NCBI RefSeq assembly: GCF_000001735.4
Contig: NC_003071.7
Location: forward strand, 10,533,151 to 10,597,150
Length of the DNA stretch: 64,000 nt
DNA from: Arabidopsis thaliana
Taxonomy: Eukaryota; Streptophyta; Magnoliopsida; Brassicales; Brassicaceae
Direction of reading: 5' to 3'
Below are positions 36,400 to 48,090 of this stretch, in pieces. The stretch's first letter is position 1, and each line of letters opens with the position of its first letter. A program made the position numbers and the translations under genes. Under the pieces are notes generated by a model. It had not been told where the DNA came from, made no database searches, and worked only from the letters and a program-made list of their open reading frames with translations.

Positions 36400-38104
36400 T
36401 TTATGTAATATTGTGACGACAAGATCTAAAAATATATGCGGGGATCAACTTAATATTTTTAAAATAAGTATATACATAAGAGATAAAACTAAGTATGCCA
36501 TTATTTTAAAATTTAAATTTATCATGATATATTGTAATTAACAGTTTAAGTAATGGTAGCAATGTCCAAATGAATTGTGAACTGTCGGGATCAATGACAT
36601 TGAAATTCTACAATTCATTGAAATATTATTGAGATAATATTATTCTTTGTGTCAATAGGAGGAGAAAAATATATCACCATTTTCGGATGTCAACCAACCG
36701 ATTTTGACATTCAAAACATATTGTACAAAATATGCTATTACTAATAAAATTCAGTATAAATTTATCATTTTATTTGGTAGCAATTTCTACATAAAATCTG
36801 AACTTCCGAGATAAATGGCTTCAAAATTCTCAACCATATGGAATTTTTTTTTTTTTTTTTTGTGACATTAGGTGAAACTAAACCAAAATATATGAAAATA
36901 ATTTCCTACATTTTATAAATTGAATTTTTTTTTTCTTCTAATTAACTGAATTGAGAAGGGGTTTTCAAGAGATGACAAGTACTACTCTTGTAAACAGAGA
37001 AGAAATACTCAAAGTTATATTCTCATTCTTAACCTTCTCATTACATAGCTTTATCTATTTATATGAAAAGCTAAGGGATACAATGGTTGAACTAGAGTTT
37101 TAGTAAATGTTTTGATGAATGACAAGTGTCTTCATCTGCACATGGCTGGAGATTCAAGGACTGTGAAGCTATTCTTCAATTGGAGTGTAGCGTGAGCTGG
37201 AGTCGACATTTTGACAGTACGAAGCTGAGTACATGACGACGATGCTCTGTTACCGTTAAAGTCTGAAGAAGCTTTTACACTCGTCTTGGGCTTTGTTTGC
37301 ATAGTTAGGTCTATTACAATTGTTTTGGTTGTCTATTGGACCAAGACTGGAGTTGTCTTCCTTACATTTTGAATTCAAAAATTTTCAGATTATTTTGCAC
37401 GGATGACAAAGTTTTAATTTATTTTGTTGGTCGGATCGTTTTATATTCATTTATTTTATTTTGTGCATATTTTCCTTAACATATTTCTATTTAAAAATTA
37501 AAGTGAACTTATATTATGGTTAGATGAACAAATAAACAAACGTGTCATATGATCTCCTTTCAACTCGGGAAAATGCTATTTTTTTTTTAAGTTTAGTTTA
37601 ACATGATATATAAGTTAAGAAATATTATTAAAATGTACCAATGTTCACTTGAGATGTGAACTAGGGGAATCAATGGTAGAAAGTTTATTGACCAATATTC
37701 ATGGAAAATTTGTGGAGATGATATTACTATTTGCTTCGTTAGGAGAGGGATACATTAACGTTTGACGGGAGTTTATTTTTGAAATTCGTTATTACTTATT
37801 ACAACTCAAAATGCATACTTTGTGGAGATGATATTGCTATCTGTTTGTTTTTAAAAAAATACTTTTCATTAAGGTTCGAATCCATCTTAAAACACGCATA
37901 AAAGATCGATCCATGTGGCAATATCCTAAATGGTTCAAAAAAAACGCATGAAGTTCCTTAACAGTAAAATTTACATTTTGCAACTCCTTCTGTATAAAAT
38001 TACTAATATTTAATCTTTTTTAAATATTCGTATTGTCTACATTGGAGTTGAAAATAAATAAATCAAGAAATTGTTGATTAGGAGAAACTTGGTCTAATCT
38101 TCGT
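36400..38104. other. Intergenic with divergent repeats
   Basis: No gene seen. Two diverged direct repeats (about 36555-36665 and 37640-37750) share CAATGT, TGTGAACT, GGGATCAATG-like and GAGATGATATTA-like words in order. They flank a segment with LTR-like character at 36950-37330. A 20-base T run lies at 36845-36865. Confidence 0.4.
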
Positions 38105-39420
38105 TTAATTAACAGCAGAACAAGAACGTCTAATCTCACCTTCTTCACCAACTCTCACTCCCATCAAACTCATCTTCAAAAAAGACTCAGTCCATCTATC
38201 GAAAAAACTCTCCTGATCATTCGCAAGAATCTCAACAATCTTCCTCGTCCGATCATCTTCCATGAGAGCTGAATCCGTTTGAAACAAACCCTTGTGAGCC
38301 AACAGATTCTTGTAGTACTGATTATCGAACGTCGACGATGTCTCTGGATCGTTATCAACCACCGTGGTCGTTGGATCTAGTGACGATGAACACTTGTTTA
38401 CAAGTGTTTGCGCATAGGAGTTATCGAGAGACGCGTCTATTAGTTCTAAGTTGCCTTTTGGATCAAGCTTAAACCTGCTGTTGAACGTGTTACAATGCGC
38501 AGCTCCAATAGTGTGCGCTCCTGAGACCCGTAATAGATCGAAAATTGAAGGTTTGTTTTAAAGAAAGATCTCTCTTTCTTGAATATCAAGAAAGATAACG
38601 TACCTGAGAGGACAACTAGATCATGAACAGATAAGCCTTTAGAGGAAAAGATATTGATCATCTTATCAACTGTGAAATCGGTATCTATGATGTTTGGTCT
38701 GACATTTGCTGCCATTGAGACTCTCCCGTCTCTCCTCCCTGTCGGTATCGGAACTACCGGTCCTCCGAGCTGTCCCAAAAATAGTATTCACAACAACAAG
38801 AAACAGAGTTTTAAAAACCAAAAATAAAGATACAAACAGAGCATTTTATGCAAAAGTCTGGTTTAAGTTATTCAGATATATAAACATTTCTTATGTATGT
38901 GTGTTTTGATGAAGTTCTTACAGCTTCTACTGCATCTCTTGCGGCAAGAACAAGTATATCAGCACAAGAGACTGTGCCGGGACAAAAGATTTCGAGGATA
39001 TTTTTGACGCTTTCTATCACAGCGAATCCTCCTAGAGACGCATTCCCAGGGTCGCTTCGCTCTGTACCGTTTCCTCGAATCAACACTGAGCCATCACAAC
39101 CCTAAGACAGCAATGACAAGAACAAAAATCTCATTAAATTGGAAATGCCTTGTTATGCAAGGAAGAGGCAGTCCTGTGAGAATGTAATGTACCTGGACGA
39201 AGCAGTCATGGAAGATGAGACGTAGGAGCTTCCCAAGGACTGATGGATCAGAGGAAGAAGCAGATCTAACGGTGTTTCTGACGATTAACTCAGCTCCAGG
39301 ACAAGAACCGGCGTAGAAGTTGAAAGAGAGCTCAGCTACTGAAGAAGAAAGAAGCAAAAGTAGAAGAAGAGAGGAGAGGAATGTATATTTTGGTTTGCAT
39401 GAAAAAAACTGCAACGCCAT
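38105..39420 (-). CDS. PER18: Class III secretory peroxidase (PER18-like)
   Basis: Four exons on the minus strand, in transcript order: 39420-39193, 39101-38922, 38769-38604 and 38520-38105. They give 990 nt and 329 residues, with the three-intron layout common in this family. A signal peptide ([13 protein letters not shown], residues about 18-30) precedes the mature domain. Distal residues Arg67 and His71 lie in [12 protein letters not shown], and proximal His194 in [24 protein letters not shown] is the haem-pocket signature. The cysteines expected for four disulphides appear present. Such enzymes act in the apoplast, oxidising phenolics with hydrogen peroxide in lignin and wall metabolism. 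Position and length match AT2G24800. GA/CT-rich DNA lies upstream, near 39538-39552. Confidence 0.95.
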
Positions 39421-40638
39421 TTTTTAATGTGTCTGTCAGAAGATGGAAAGTGAAGTTGCTTAATCAGCCGAGAGAGAGAAGAGAAGTTGTAGTTGTTGTG
39501 ATAAATGAAAACTGTAAATGCATGTGCGTTCGTGTCAGAGAGAGAGAGAGATAGTGATGGTTGAGTCAGGAGAACTTAATGACAATCTCTTTACTCTCTT
39601 ATGCATGCATCCATGAGATCGAGTCATCAATTTTACAAACAAAACAAGAATTTGAAAGTGGTGAATCCAATCACTGCATGCAGTGAATTTTATGGGTAAG
39701 AAACCCTAAAATAGTATGAATTTCTCCATTATTGTGACAAAAATCAGAAAACTTTTTTTTGTACCTTTCAGATATTTCTTTTTGAAGATTTAAAAAAATC
39801 ACTCATGCTTATTGAATTCATCTTTCTTTGACTTGTTATAGTATATGTCACTTTTGCATACAAAAAAAGAAGAGAGAATCTATAAATAGAAAAATGTACA
39901 AAAGGATCTAATAATGTGCTTCAGAAACTCTTTATTTGTTGATAGTTTCTGTTGATAAGCCAATTCTTTGTCTTTCATGTCTCAGAAAACCTGAAAAGTA
40001 CAAGAAATGGTGGAAATCAGTAAAAGGTTTGTCGTTTTTAGATAATAAACTCGATATAGAACAAAAATAAACAAGCAACGGAGATATTTGGATTTTAAAA
40101 CCTGGGGGTCGTGGCTTTGGACTCGAATTCAATAACCTAATTAAGCAATAATCTTATAATTTCGAAGGAAACAAAACAAGCAAATTTTTTAATGTTAGGT
40201 TTAAAGCTTTGTGAAAAAATAATAGAAAAAATGTACTCCATCTTTTTCTAATCATTTTAAGTTTATTCCACTTTAATTTTGTAGTTTTTTTTTTCTTTTC
40301 TTCTTTATTGACTGATATTATAAATCACAAAGTTCAGGATGCAATGATTAAATTTATTAGATTACAATCAATGAGTATTAGTTTATAGTTATTAAAAATA
40401 TTTAATATAAAAAATAAACAGTCATAAAATAATGTTTAATTTTTAATGTGTGTAAAATCCAAAACATCAATGCTTACGGAGATTTCCTTAAGATTAATAA
40501 AGTTGATTTTTATGTAATAAGAAACAAAATCTCATTAAACTTTAAAAGTAAAAAAAATAAAAATATGAAGTGTCACTTATGGTAGTAGTATCCAAAACAA
40601 TAAGTTAATGGATTTGTTTCTAAAGAAAAGAAAAACAC
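39421..40638. other. Intergenic between peroxidase and thaumatin-like genes
   Basis: This is a divergent promoter region of about 1.3 kb. Near the peroxidase it has AGAGAGAGAGAGAG (about 39538-39552) and ATGCATGCAT-type RY words at 39601-39611. The rest is AT-rich. A reverse-strand open frame at 39932-40132 has no recognisable content. Confidence 0.4.
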
Positions 40639-40644
40639 TATAAA
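40639..40644 (+). promoter_or_regulatory. TATA box of the thaumatin-like gene
   Basis: TATAAA lies 68-73 bp upstream of the ATG at 40712, at a normal plant spacing. Confidence 0.55.
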
Positions 40645-40711
40645 CAGAGGATCCTCACCATCAACTTTCACTAATCATCACAACTTCAACTTTTCAATAC
40701 TCAGATTAACA

Positions 40712-41549
40712 ATGGCTATTTTCTCCAAATTACATCTTCTCTTCTTCTCCTTCATCATAGCCACATGTATACATAAAACATTTCCAACATTTTAAGATGA
40801 CTACTTTGATTTAATAATTTATCTGATAATTTTTTTTTGTTGTCCGTCCTAGTAATTTTTTTTTAATTGTATATTCTTCAAGGTACAATTTCTATTGTCT
40901 CCGGCACCGTCTTCACTTTATCAAACCGCTGCAACTTTACTGTGTGGCCCGGAATCCTAACCGCAAACCGCACACTACTCCGCGGCGGCGGATTTGCCTT
41001 AGCTTCAGGTTCTTCTGTAAACTTAACCGTTTCTCCAGGTTGGTCTGGTCGAATCTGGGGTCGAACGGGCTGCAACTTCAACGCCTCTGGTTCCAGAAAA
41101 TGTAAAAATGCACCGGTGCAAGAGGAGCACCACCAGCCACACTAGCAGAATTCAGAATCGGCTCCTCTGGAAAGAAATACACCGTACAAGATTCTTACGA
41201 CGTGAGTCTCGTCGACGGTTACAACGTTCAGGTGAAAATCACACCACAAGGTGGCTCAGGCAATTGTAAAACCGCGGGATGTGTTTCGGACGTGAATGCC
41301 ATTTGTCCAAAAGAGCTACGCGTTAACGGCTCATCGGGTGTTGTGGCGTGTAAGAGTGCTTGTGAGGCTTTTAACAAACCGGAGTATTGTTGCACCGGCG
41401 CTTTCAGTAAACCGGAGACTTGCCCGCCGACGAAATACTCGAAGATATTTAAAGGAGCTTGTCCCACTGCGTATAGCTATGTGTACGATTATGCTTCGAG
41501 TAGATTTACATGTACTAGTGCTAATTATGTTATCAGTTTCTGTTCTTAG
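40712..41549 (+). pseudogene. Thaumatin-like (PR-5 family) gene with an internal deletion and frameshift
   Basis: Exon 1 (40712-40766) encodes a signal peptide and ends at GT. Exon 2 starts at 40883 and reads the family start well (VFTLSNRCNFTVWPGI, SVNLTVSPGWSGRIWGRTGCNF). After GSRKCK, at about 41100-41108, the frame breaks and would end at 41143-41145. The +1-shifted frame then continues perfectly from GAPPATLAEFRIG to the normal C-terminus (PEYCCTGAF, KIFKGACPTAYSYVYDYAS), stopping at 41547-41549. Family members normally have a VTGDCGG-type block at the break, which is absent. A small deletion therefore removed a disulphide loop and shifted the frame. Thaumatin-like proteins are secreted and often linked to defence. 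An alternative intron rescuing the frame is possible but I see no good sites. It corresponds in position to AT2G24810. Confidence 0.78.
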
Positions 41550-41738
41550 GCATAGTATAGCCTTTTTTATTGTTATTATTATCAACAATGAATAAATAAT
41601 TAATCACTATTAACATAGTTTTATGTTTTTTTTTCATCACTATGAAATGTATTAAAGCAAAAAAGACTAATGTTAAAACTTAAAAGATTAAAAATAAAAT
41701 AAAAAGAAGTTAAAATGACATTTAAATAACGTAAAAAT

Positions 41739-41752
41739 AAACGACGTCGTTT
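41739..41752. promoter_or_regulatory. Perfect 14-bp palindrome upstream of TIC55
   Basis: AAACGACGTCGTTT is a perfect palindrome centred on the bZIP-type core GACGTC, 136-149 bp upstream of the TIC55 start codon. Its role as a promoter element is inference. Confidence 0.5.
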
Positions 41753-41887
41753 AGCCAAAGTTTCTACTATCTATGTATGTGGTGGAACGAGGTCCAATGG
41801 TTGAACAAGCAACCTTATGATATATTTTATGAGAAGAGGCAAACAACACCTAACATTGGATTCGAGCTCTCTAGTGAAGAATCCGCC

Positions 41888-43679
41888 ATGGCTGTTCCAT
41901 TTCTAAGCTCTTCTCTACAACTCACACCCACTTCTCCGATTCTCTTCACTAAAGTAACACCAACACCAATAATCCACAACCACAGATCAACATGCACTAT
42001 ACCCACAAAGCCTCGTCTACGTCTCCTCCGCCGCTCCGCCGTCGCTGGAACCGCCGTATCTGATCAAACAGAAGGAGGTGGAGATGTTCTTTTAAACCCT
42101 GAAGAAGAGAAACGTGTTGAGGTGGCGGATTATGATTGGACAGAGGAATGGTATCCATTGTACTTAACTAAAAACGTCCCTGAAGATGCGCCTCTTGGCC
42201 TCACCGTCTACGATCGTCAAATTGTTTTGTATAAAGACGGTGAAGGAACACTTCGTTGTTACGAAGATCGGTGTCCTCATCGGTAAGATAAATCATCTAG
42301 CAAAACCACAACCACTAGTTTTGTACTTTTGTTTAGGAATCTGAAATTGAGTTTTGTCTTTTTTTTTATAAAGGTTGGCTAAGTTGTCTGAAGGACAATT
42401 GATTGATGGGAGATTGGAATGTTTGTATCATGGTTGGCAATTTGAAGGAGAGGGCAAATGTGTCAAGATTCCTCAGGTTCTTTGTTTACTGATTTTTGCT
42501 ATTTCGAGATTTTCTCTTTACTCTGTACTTACTGGTTTTGGGTTCTGTTTCTAACAGCTTCCTGCAAGTGCTAAGATTCCAAAGGCTGCTTGTGTGAAGA
42601 CGTATGAGGTGAAGGATTCACAAGGAGTTGTGTGGGTGTGGATGTCAACAAAGACACCTCCAAACCCTGAGAAGCTTCCTTGGTTTGAGAATTTCGCTAG
42701 ACCCGGTTTTTTCGACATTTCGACTACTCATGAGCTTCCTTATGACCATTCCATTCTTTTAGAGAATCTGATGGATCCTGCTCATGTTCCTATCTCTCAT
42801 GATAGAACGGATTTCACTGCTAAAAGAGAAGATGCTCAGCCTTTGGTTTTCGAGGTCACAGAGCGAAGTAATCGGGGTTTCGCAGGGACTTGGGGCCGAG
42901 AGAAAGAAGGTGGGAAAGGGAGTAATTTACTTCGGTTTGATGCTCCTTGTGTTCTGCAGAACAATCGAGAGTTCGAGGGGAAGGATGGAGTGAAGAACTA
43001 TTTTTCAGGGCTGTTTCTTTGTAGACCTACAGGGCAAGGGAAGTCTATGCTTATTGTTAGGTTTGGGGTCACAAAAAGATCGCCTTTGGTTTCGGTGTTA
43101 CCTCAATGGTTCTGGCATCAGAATGCCTGCAAGGTTTTTGAACAAGACATGGGGTTTCTATCGTCTCAAAATGAGGTTCTGATGAAGGAGAAAGTACCAA
43201 CTAAGGACTTGTATTTGAATCTAAAGTCATCGGACACATGGGTCGCTGAATATAGAAAGTGGATGGACAAAGTTGGTCATGGGATGCCTTACCATTTCGG
43301 GCATAGGACCATATCTCTCCCCAAAGTCCCTCCTGTCGTGGAACATGCCCCGGCAGGGCTCATTGCAGCTCTCTCTGCTTCTTACCCTGCAAAAGGCGGA
43401 ATTGGGACTATGCATGCTCCCAATTTGGCTAACCGGTACTTCAGACATATTATTCATTGTAGAAGCTGCAGCAATGTGATCAAATCTTTTGAGCTCTGGA
43501 AAAATATCCTCTCTGCCACGGCAGTGGCTTTGACGGCTTTGGCCATTCTGGTGGTTAGTAGACAGTGGAAGGCTGTCCTGTTAGGTTCAGCAGCATTGTG
43601 CTCAGCCGCAGCTTATACCTGCTTAAGAGCTATAAATCTAAACACCAATAACTTCATTAGAACACACAGAAGACTATGA
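41888..43679 (+). CDS. TIC55: TIC55, chloroplast inner-envelope Rieske protein
   Basis: Three exons, 41888-42282, 42374-42476 and 42558-43679, encode 539 residues. The N-terminus is rich in Ser, Thr and Arg, as in a chloroplast transit peptide. The Rieske [2Fe-2S] site is Cys129-x-His131 ... Cys148-x2-His151 (CPHR, CLYHGW), split by intron 1. A mononuclear iron site follows as Asn236/Asp239/His242/His247 in [12 protein letters not shown]. The C-terminus carries a CxxC pair (Cys467, Cys470) and two hydrophobic segments for membrane anchoring. TIC55 belongs with the PAO-type oxygenases; it was linked to protein import and later shown to hydroxylate phyllobilins. I chose the ATG at 41888 because residues from there match the plastid-targeted protein; an upstream in-frame ATG at 41777 would add unrelated sequence. 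Its stop lies 163 bp from the convergent gene. Confidence 0.96.
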
Positions 43680-43842
43680 AAATGTATAGTGTCATGTTTC
43701 CTCTTCTTCCAACAATATGTATTTCATGAAATAAATTTTTGCTTGTAAACGCAATTATATAATTCAGAAGGTTCCAATGTTTGCCATCAATCTTACAGTT
43801 TAACCATGAAATTTCTGTTAAACTGGTTTAAAGTTCTATGTT

Positions 43843-46004
43843 CTAAAACTTGAGCCATTTCTTCTCATTCTCTTTGCTTACTATAGCATTTGAGGCAGCT
43901 GCTTGACATGCTAATGTACTTGCCAATGCCTTTCGGACTTCTTTCAATCTTCTCGTCGCAGCCTCTGAAACAACTAGATCTTTCTTGTTTCTGTTCACCA
44001 TCTGTTCTAGTTTCAACATTTCTAACTTCAAGTCTCTGACTTCATCTTGGTATTCAACCAAAGCTTTCCTGTCTACTGGACCTTTGTTTTGCCTATTTTT
44101 TACAGACTCGCTGTGTACTTTCTCATGGCGGGTAGGAAAAATTTGTTCATTGATTAAGCTAAACAAATCTGGCTTCGATTCCTCTTCCTGTTTCGCTGCT
44201 TTAGCTGCTTCTGCAAACTTCTTCCCACGCTTCCTTTTCCCACCTCTGCTCCTTTTCTTCTTTTGTTTCTCGCTTTTACATTCTCCATTCCTAATGTGCT
44301 CAAGAGCATAATCCAGTGACCGCTTTGCTGGAAGTACTTTTACTAAGATTGGATTTAATATCCCTTGGCCAGAGACGCCAAGACCCATCCCTTCACGGTA
44401 ACCCATACTTGCCATCATCTTCGAAGCTATTCCTCTAGTATGATTCTCCCATTTAGCAAATAAGGCAGTGTCAGTTTGGACACCTCTTGGTAGATTTGTG
44501 CTTTCTAGAAAGCCTATGCCTTGTGGAGACCCTTCATCATAATCACTTGAAACAGAATCTTCAGAATCTGAAGCACTCTGTTGTTCATCCTCCTCCTCCT
44601 CCTCTTCCCCATCATCATCAGTCATCTGAGCGTACTCTGATAATGCCAAAGAATCAGATCCTAGCTTTGCAGAGCTTTTATCATCTCTGAAAACAACTCC
44701 GCCTACTTGTAACTCATCATCCCATGATTCAAGTTCAGCCTTTCTCCATATATCGTATTTACTGCCAGAAACCGCCCAAATCTTAGAGCCTACCATCAAT
44801 TGCTTCCACTCAGTCTGTTCATAGTTCTTCAGAGAAGATATCGGCACATCTAGTCCTGCACCGATCGATGTCTTGCAGTTATCAACCACAATGACAAACC
44901 AGCCACATTTCTAACTTCTAAAGTTCTAAATGTGGTCACGGTATGAATATATAACACACAAAACGATAATGATAAATATTATGATCATCTAACTATGCTT
45001 TAAACATACCATGTGATGAACGACAAGAACTGCCAAACCGACACCTCTGCTGCATAAAAAACTTGCAAATCTGCACAAATGTGGTGCAGCATTAGTATCT
45101 AAGACACAAAACAGCAATTGAAAAAAATCCACCAGTAACCATCTCAAAGTTAGTCTTTCACAGCCATTATTATATGCCTATAGCAAAACCTAGTTAAGCT
45201 AGATAGACAATCAAAACTGAGACTTTCAATAAACTCTATCCACCCTAGCTTTTCAAATCCTATATCACATTAGTATTGTAGGAAAAGACTGATAGATCAT
45301 ATCCAAAACACAAGAACTAAGTAAGAAAACATTTAACAGATGACTACAAAGAACTTACCATCATACTCTCAGATGTGGGTGTAAGGAAAGAGATCTTAGC
45401 AGAATCAGAGCCTTCAAATCCAATAATACGACCATTATACCAACGACCATCAGTATGTCGAAACCGACATTTCGATCCATCCAAATCCTTTTTCTCTTCA
45501 GTTTTCTCTGGCTCCAGATGCTCAGGTTTAACTCCAGCATCATGATTTAGACCATTCAACACTATATCAGCTTCCTCCAATAACCGAGCTCGTTTTAAAT
45601 GCAAAAGCCCTTCCTCTACCTCCTTGATTGCACTGAGAAGTTCTTCATGGACCTAACCAAAGACAAAACCACCACACATGAAACATAAGACTAAGTATAC
45701 GGATTTTCACCTCTAGCTACTCTAAGAATGAGATTATCAAAGAAAAAGGAAACAGCTTTGGACTAATTGATACCATACTATATAATTTCTAGAAAAAGAG
45801 CAATCACAAAATTGTTGAATCGTAGTAATCTTAGTTCTCCAGGAAATTTGGGATCTGATTTGAGAGAAGAAAATTTACCGAGAGGAGTTCGGGATTAGAT
45901 GGGTCAGAGAGTAGGGCTTCGTCAATGGAGGAAAGAGATTCTTTTTGTTCAATTAGCTGAATGTCAAGAAGATTTTCAAGGTCGTTGTTTTCTTCGCTCG
46001 CCAT
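43843..46004 (-). CDS. CCCH zinc-finger / G-patch nuclear protein
   Basis: Four exons in transcript order: 46004-45879, 45652-45359, 45070-45010 and 44855-43843, giving 1,494 nt and 497 residues. The N-terminal part is helical ([20 protein letters not shown]). A Tudor-like stretch follows ([19 protein letters not shown]). Exon 3 holds one CCCH finger, [19 protein letters not shown] (C-x7-C-x5-C-x3-H). An acidic run ([11 protein letters not shown], about residues 241-251) precedes the G-patch at about 298-340 ([18 protein letters not shown]). The C-terminus is Lys-rich ([15 protein letters not shown]) and coiled-coil-like. This order resembles human ZGPAT, and an RNA- or DNA-binding nuclear role is inferred. 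It corresponds in position to AT2G24830. The gene converges with TIC55. Confidence 0.94.
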
Positions 46005-46109
46005 GGGAAGATGATTTTAGAGTCTCCCGCGGAGGAGAGAAGACGAGAGAGGAAGAAGAAAACTTCTTGGGTTCCGGGCCGACCCGGAAAATTAACCGGG
46101 TTTGCAGTT

Positions 46110-46845
46110 TATAATTTTTCATTTTATATGCGTTTGGTTGCAATTCGCATACGGTTCGGTTCAATTTAATTTGATTTGGTTTTGTATAATTTTTTGTTAA
46201 ACTCTTAACTTTGTAGTTATATAACCGATTTGACAAATGCCCGAAACCGAAAACCCAAAAAAAATACCCGAATGCCCGATACCGAAAACCCAAAAAATAC
46301 CTGAATCGATTCAGATCCGATTTTTAAAAATACGTCGAGTTCTAAACCTAATTACCCAAAAAAAAACAGAACCAAATCTAATACCTGTAAATATTCGAAT
46401 ATAAATATACACTTTAAAATATTAGTTATATTTATACTTATAATACTCCAAATATCCAAAATTACAATTATAAATTGAATATATTAGATAGTTTTGAGTA
46501 ATTCGGATATATTTGGATAAAATGTAACCAATGTTATAGTTTTTAAAGGTAATTTGAATATTTTTGGATACACTTGGTTATATATAGGTAAAACGTAATT
46601 AATGTATTTTTGACTATCATGTGTTTTGGGTAGATTTAAGTATATATATAGATAAAACATCCAAATTTGACCCGAAACTAAAATATAGTTATTTTGGGTA
46701 TTTTTAATTCTCGATTAAAATACATGAACCCCAATCCGCACCGAATTTTTGAAATATCGAATGAATCTCGACTCTCTTACCCACGCAGACCCAAAACCCA
46801 AAAAGGAACTTATCGGGTTTGGGTATCCGAATGCCAAGGCTTGTG
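46110..46845. repeat. Possible non-autonomous element rich in CCGAAAACCC / CCCGAA words
   Basis: The segment contains repeated ACCGAAAACCCAAAAAA and TACCCGAA words (46240-46310). Inverse-type words CGGGTTTGGGTATCCGAAT lie near 46815-46835. An AT-rich middle separates them. The word pattern resembles, but is not identical to, the hAT-like element at 32.6 kb. No clean ends or target duplication were found. The open frames inside are low-complexity by-products. Confidence 0.35.
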
Positions 46846-47490
46846 GGGTTAATTCCCAAAGATTTAAACATACCAATGTTGTTTGACCACATTGTCTGTC
46901 TAGAGTCCCTTACGTGACAAACAATGCATTGATTTACCCTCTCACTAAGACTTTGATAATTTGTATCCAAACTTTCAAATCTCAATGTCGTCTCCAATGT
47001 GGCTTTTGAATGTCAGACTGGTATTTTTTGGATCATTTGGCCTATTTCGTGGAGTTTGTTCTCTTGATCGTGTGGCAAAGACGATAAAGTTGGTTGGGGT
47101 TGAGAACTGCATTTCTCTTGAGCCCTTGGTTGAAAACCTTAGTTCTCACTTTCTTAGTTAAAGTTATTGCCCTCGTGATTGTAACGTAAATCCTTTTTGA
47201 GTGCAAGGTTTTGTTAGGTAAGCTTGATATTGAGGCTTTTGTTTGGTAGAATTGAAAAGCCTAGGCTTGTAAGGTCCAGTTTCAGCCAAACGATTGAGCT
47301 CGCTGATTCGGAAACCATTTACCAAGTCAGACACTATAAATTAGACTTCAAATTTTCAAGATTTAAATATTAATTTGTGTATAATAATGCATGTTTATCA
47401 AATAGAAAAACAAGAAAAGATATTAACAACTTAAAACAATATTTTGATTTGGATAATACTTTAACATGTGTAAACGTTTTGATTTGCAAC
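46846..47490. other. Intergenic, no gene supported
   Basis: A 66-codon frame at 46961-47161 and a less AT-rich piece around it have no recognised domain. This could be a decayed gene fragment. Confidence 0.3.
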
Positions 47491-47496
47491 CTCTTT

Positions 47497-48010
47497 TGTA
47501 ACATACACAATCACTTATCAGGACAATCATCCATTTATACACAAAGACAATTATAAAAGAAAGGAAAAAAATTCATTGCATTACCAAATTAAAATATTTA
47601 TAACTAACACAAATCTTTGTATTTTATTATCTATCCACAAAATTAAAGACAAAACCAGTAATTACAAGTGGATGTTACAAATGTAAAAATAAATTACTAA
47701 CTTTGCCATTTGATCTCATAATAATGCCACACAGACTCACTCATTAAAACAACCTTTTTGTAACATAAAGAAATTACTCATTAGGAAAATCATCCATTTA
47801 TACACAAGACAATTATAAAAAGTAAAGAAAGATAAATCATTGCATTACCAAATTAAGATTTTTATAACTTACACATATCTTTGTATTTTATTATCTATCC
47901 ATAAAATTAAAGGCAAGCCGAGTAATTACAAATGTATGTTACAAAATATAAAAATAAATTACCAACTTTGCAAGTTGATCTCATAATAATGCCACACCAG
48001 ACTCAAGCAT
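47497..48010. repeat. Tandem duplication of about 260 bp immediately upstream of AGL61
   Basis: Two diverged copies (about 47497-47747 and 47759-48010) share, in order, AATCATCCATTTATACACAA, CATTGCATTACCAAATTAA, TTTGTATTTTATTATCTATC, AGTAATTACAA and TGATCTCATAATAATGCCAC. The second copy ends at the AGL61 TATA region. The duplication therefore doubles much of the upstream regulatory sequence. Confidence 0.85.
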
Positions 48011-48011
48011 G

Positions 48012-48020
48012 TATATATAA
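48012..48020 (+). promoter_or_regulatory. TATA box of AGL61
   Basis: TATATATAA lies 71-79 bp upstream of the ATG at 48091. If used, transcription would begin downstream of the alternative in-frame ATG at 47932. That supports the shorter protein. Confidence 0.5.
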
Positions 48021-48090
48021 ACAAACACTTTCTCTCCACCAAATATTCCAACAAAGAAAAGCAACTAAAACCCTCCATACAAAAAAAACT

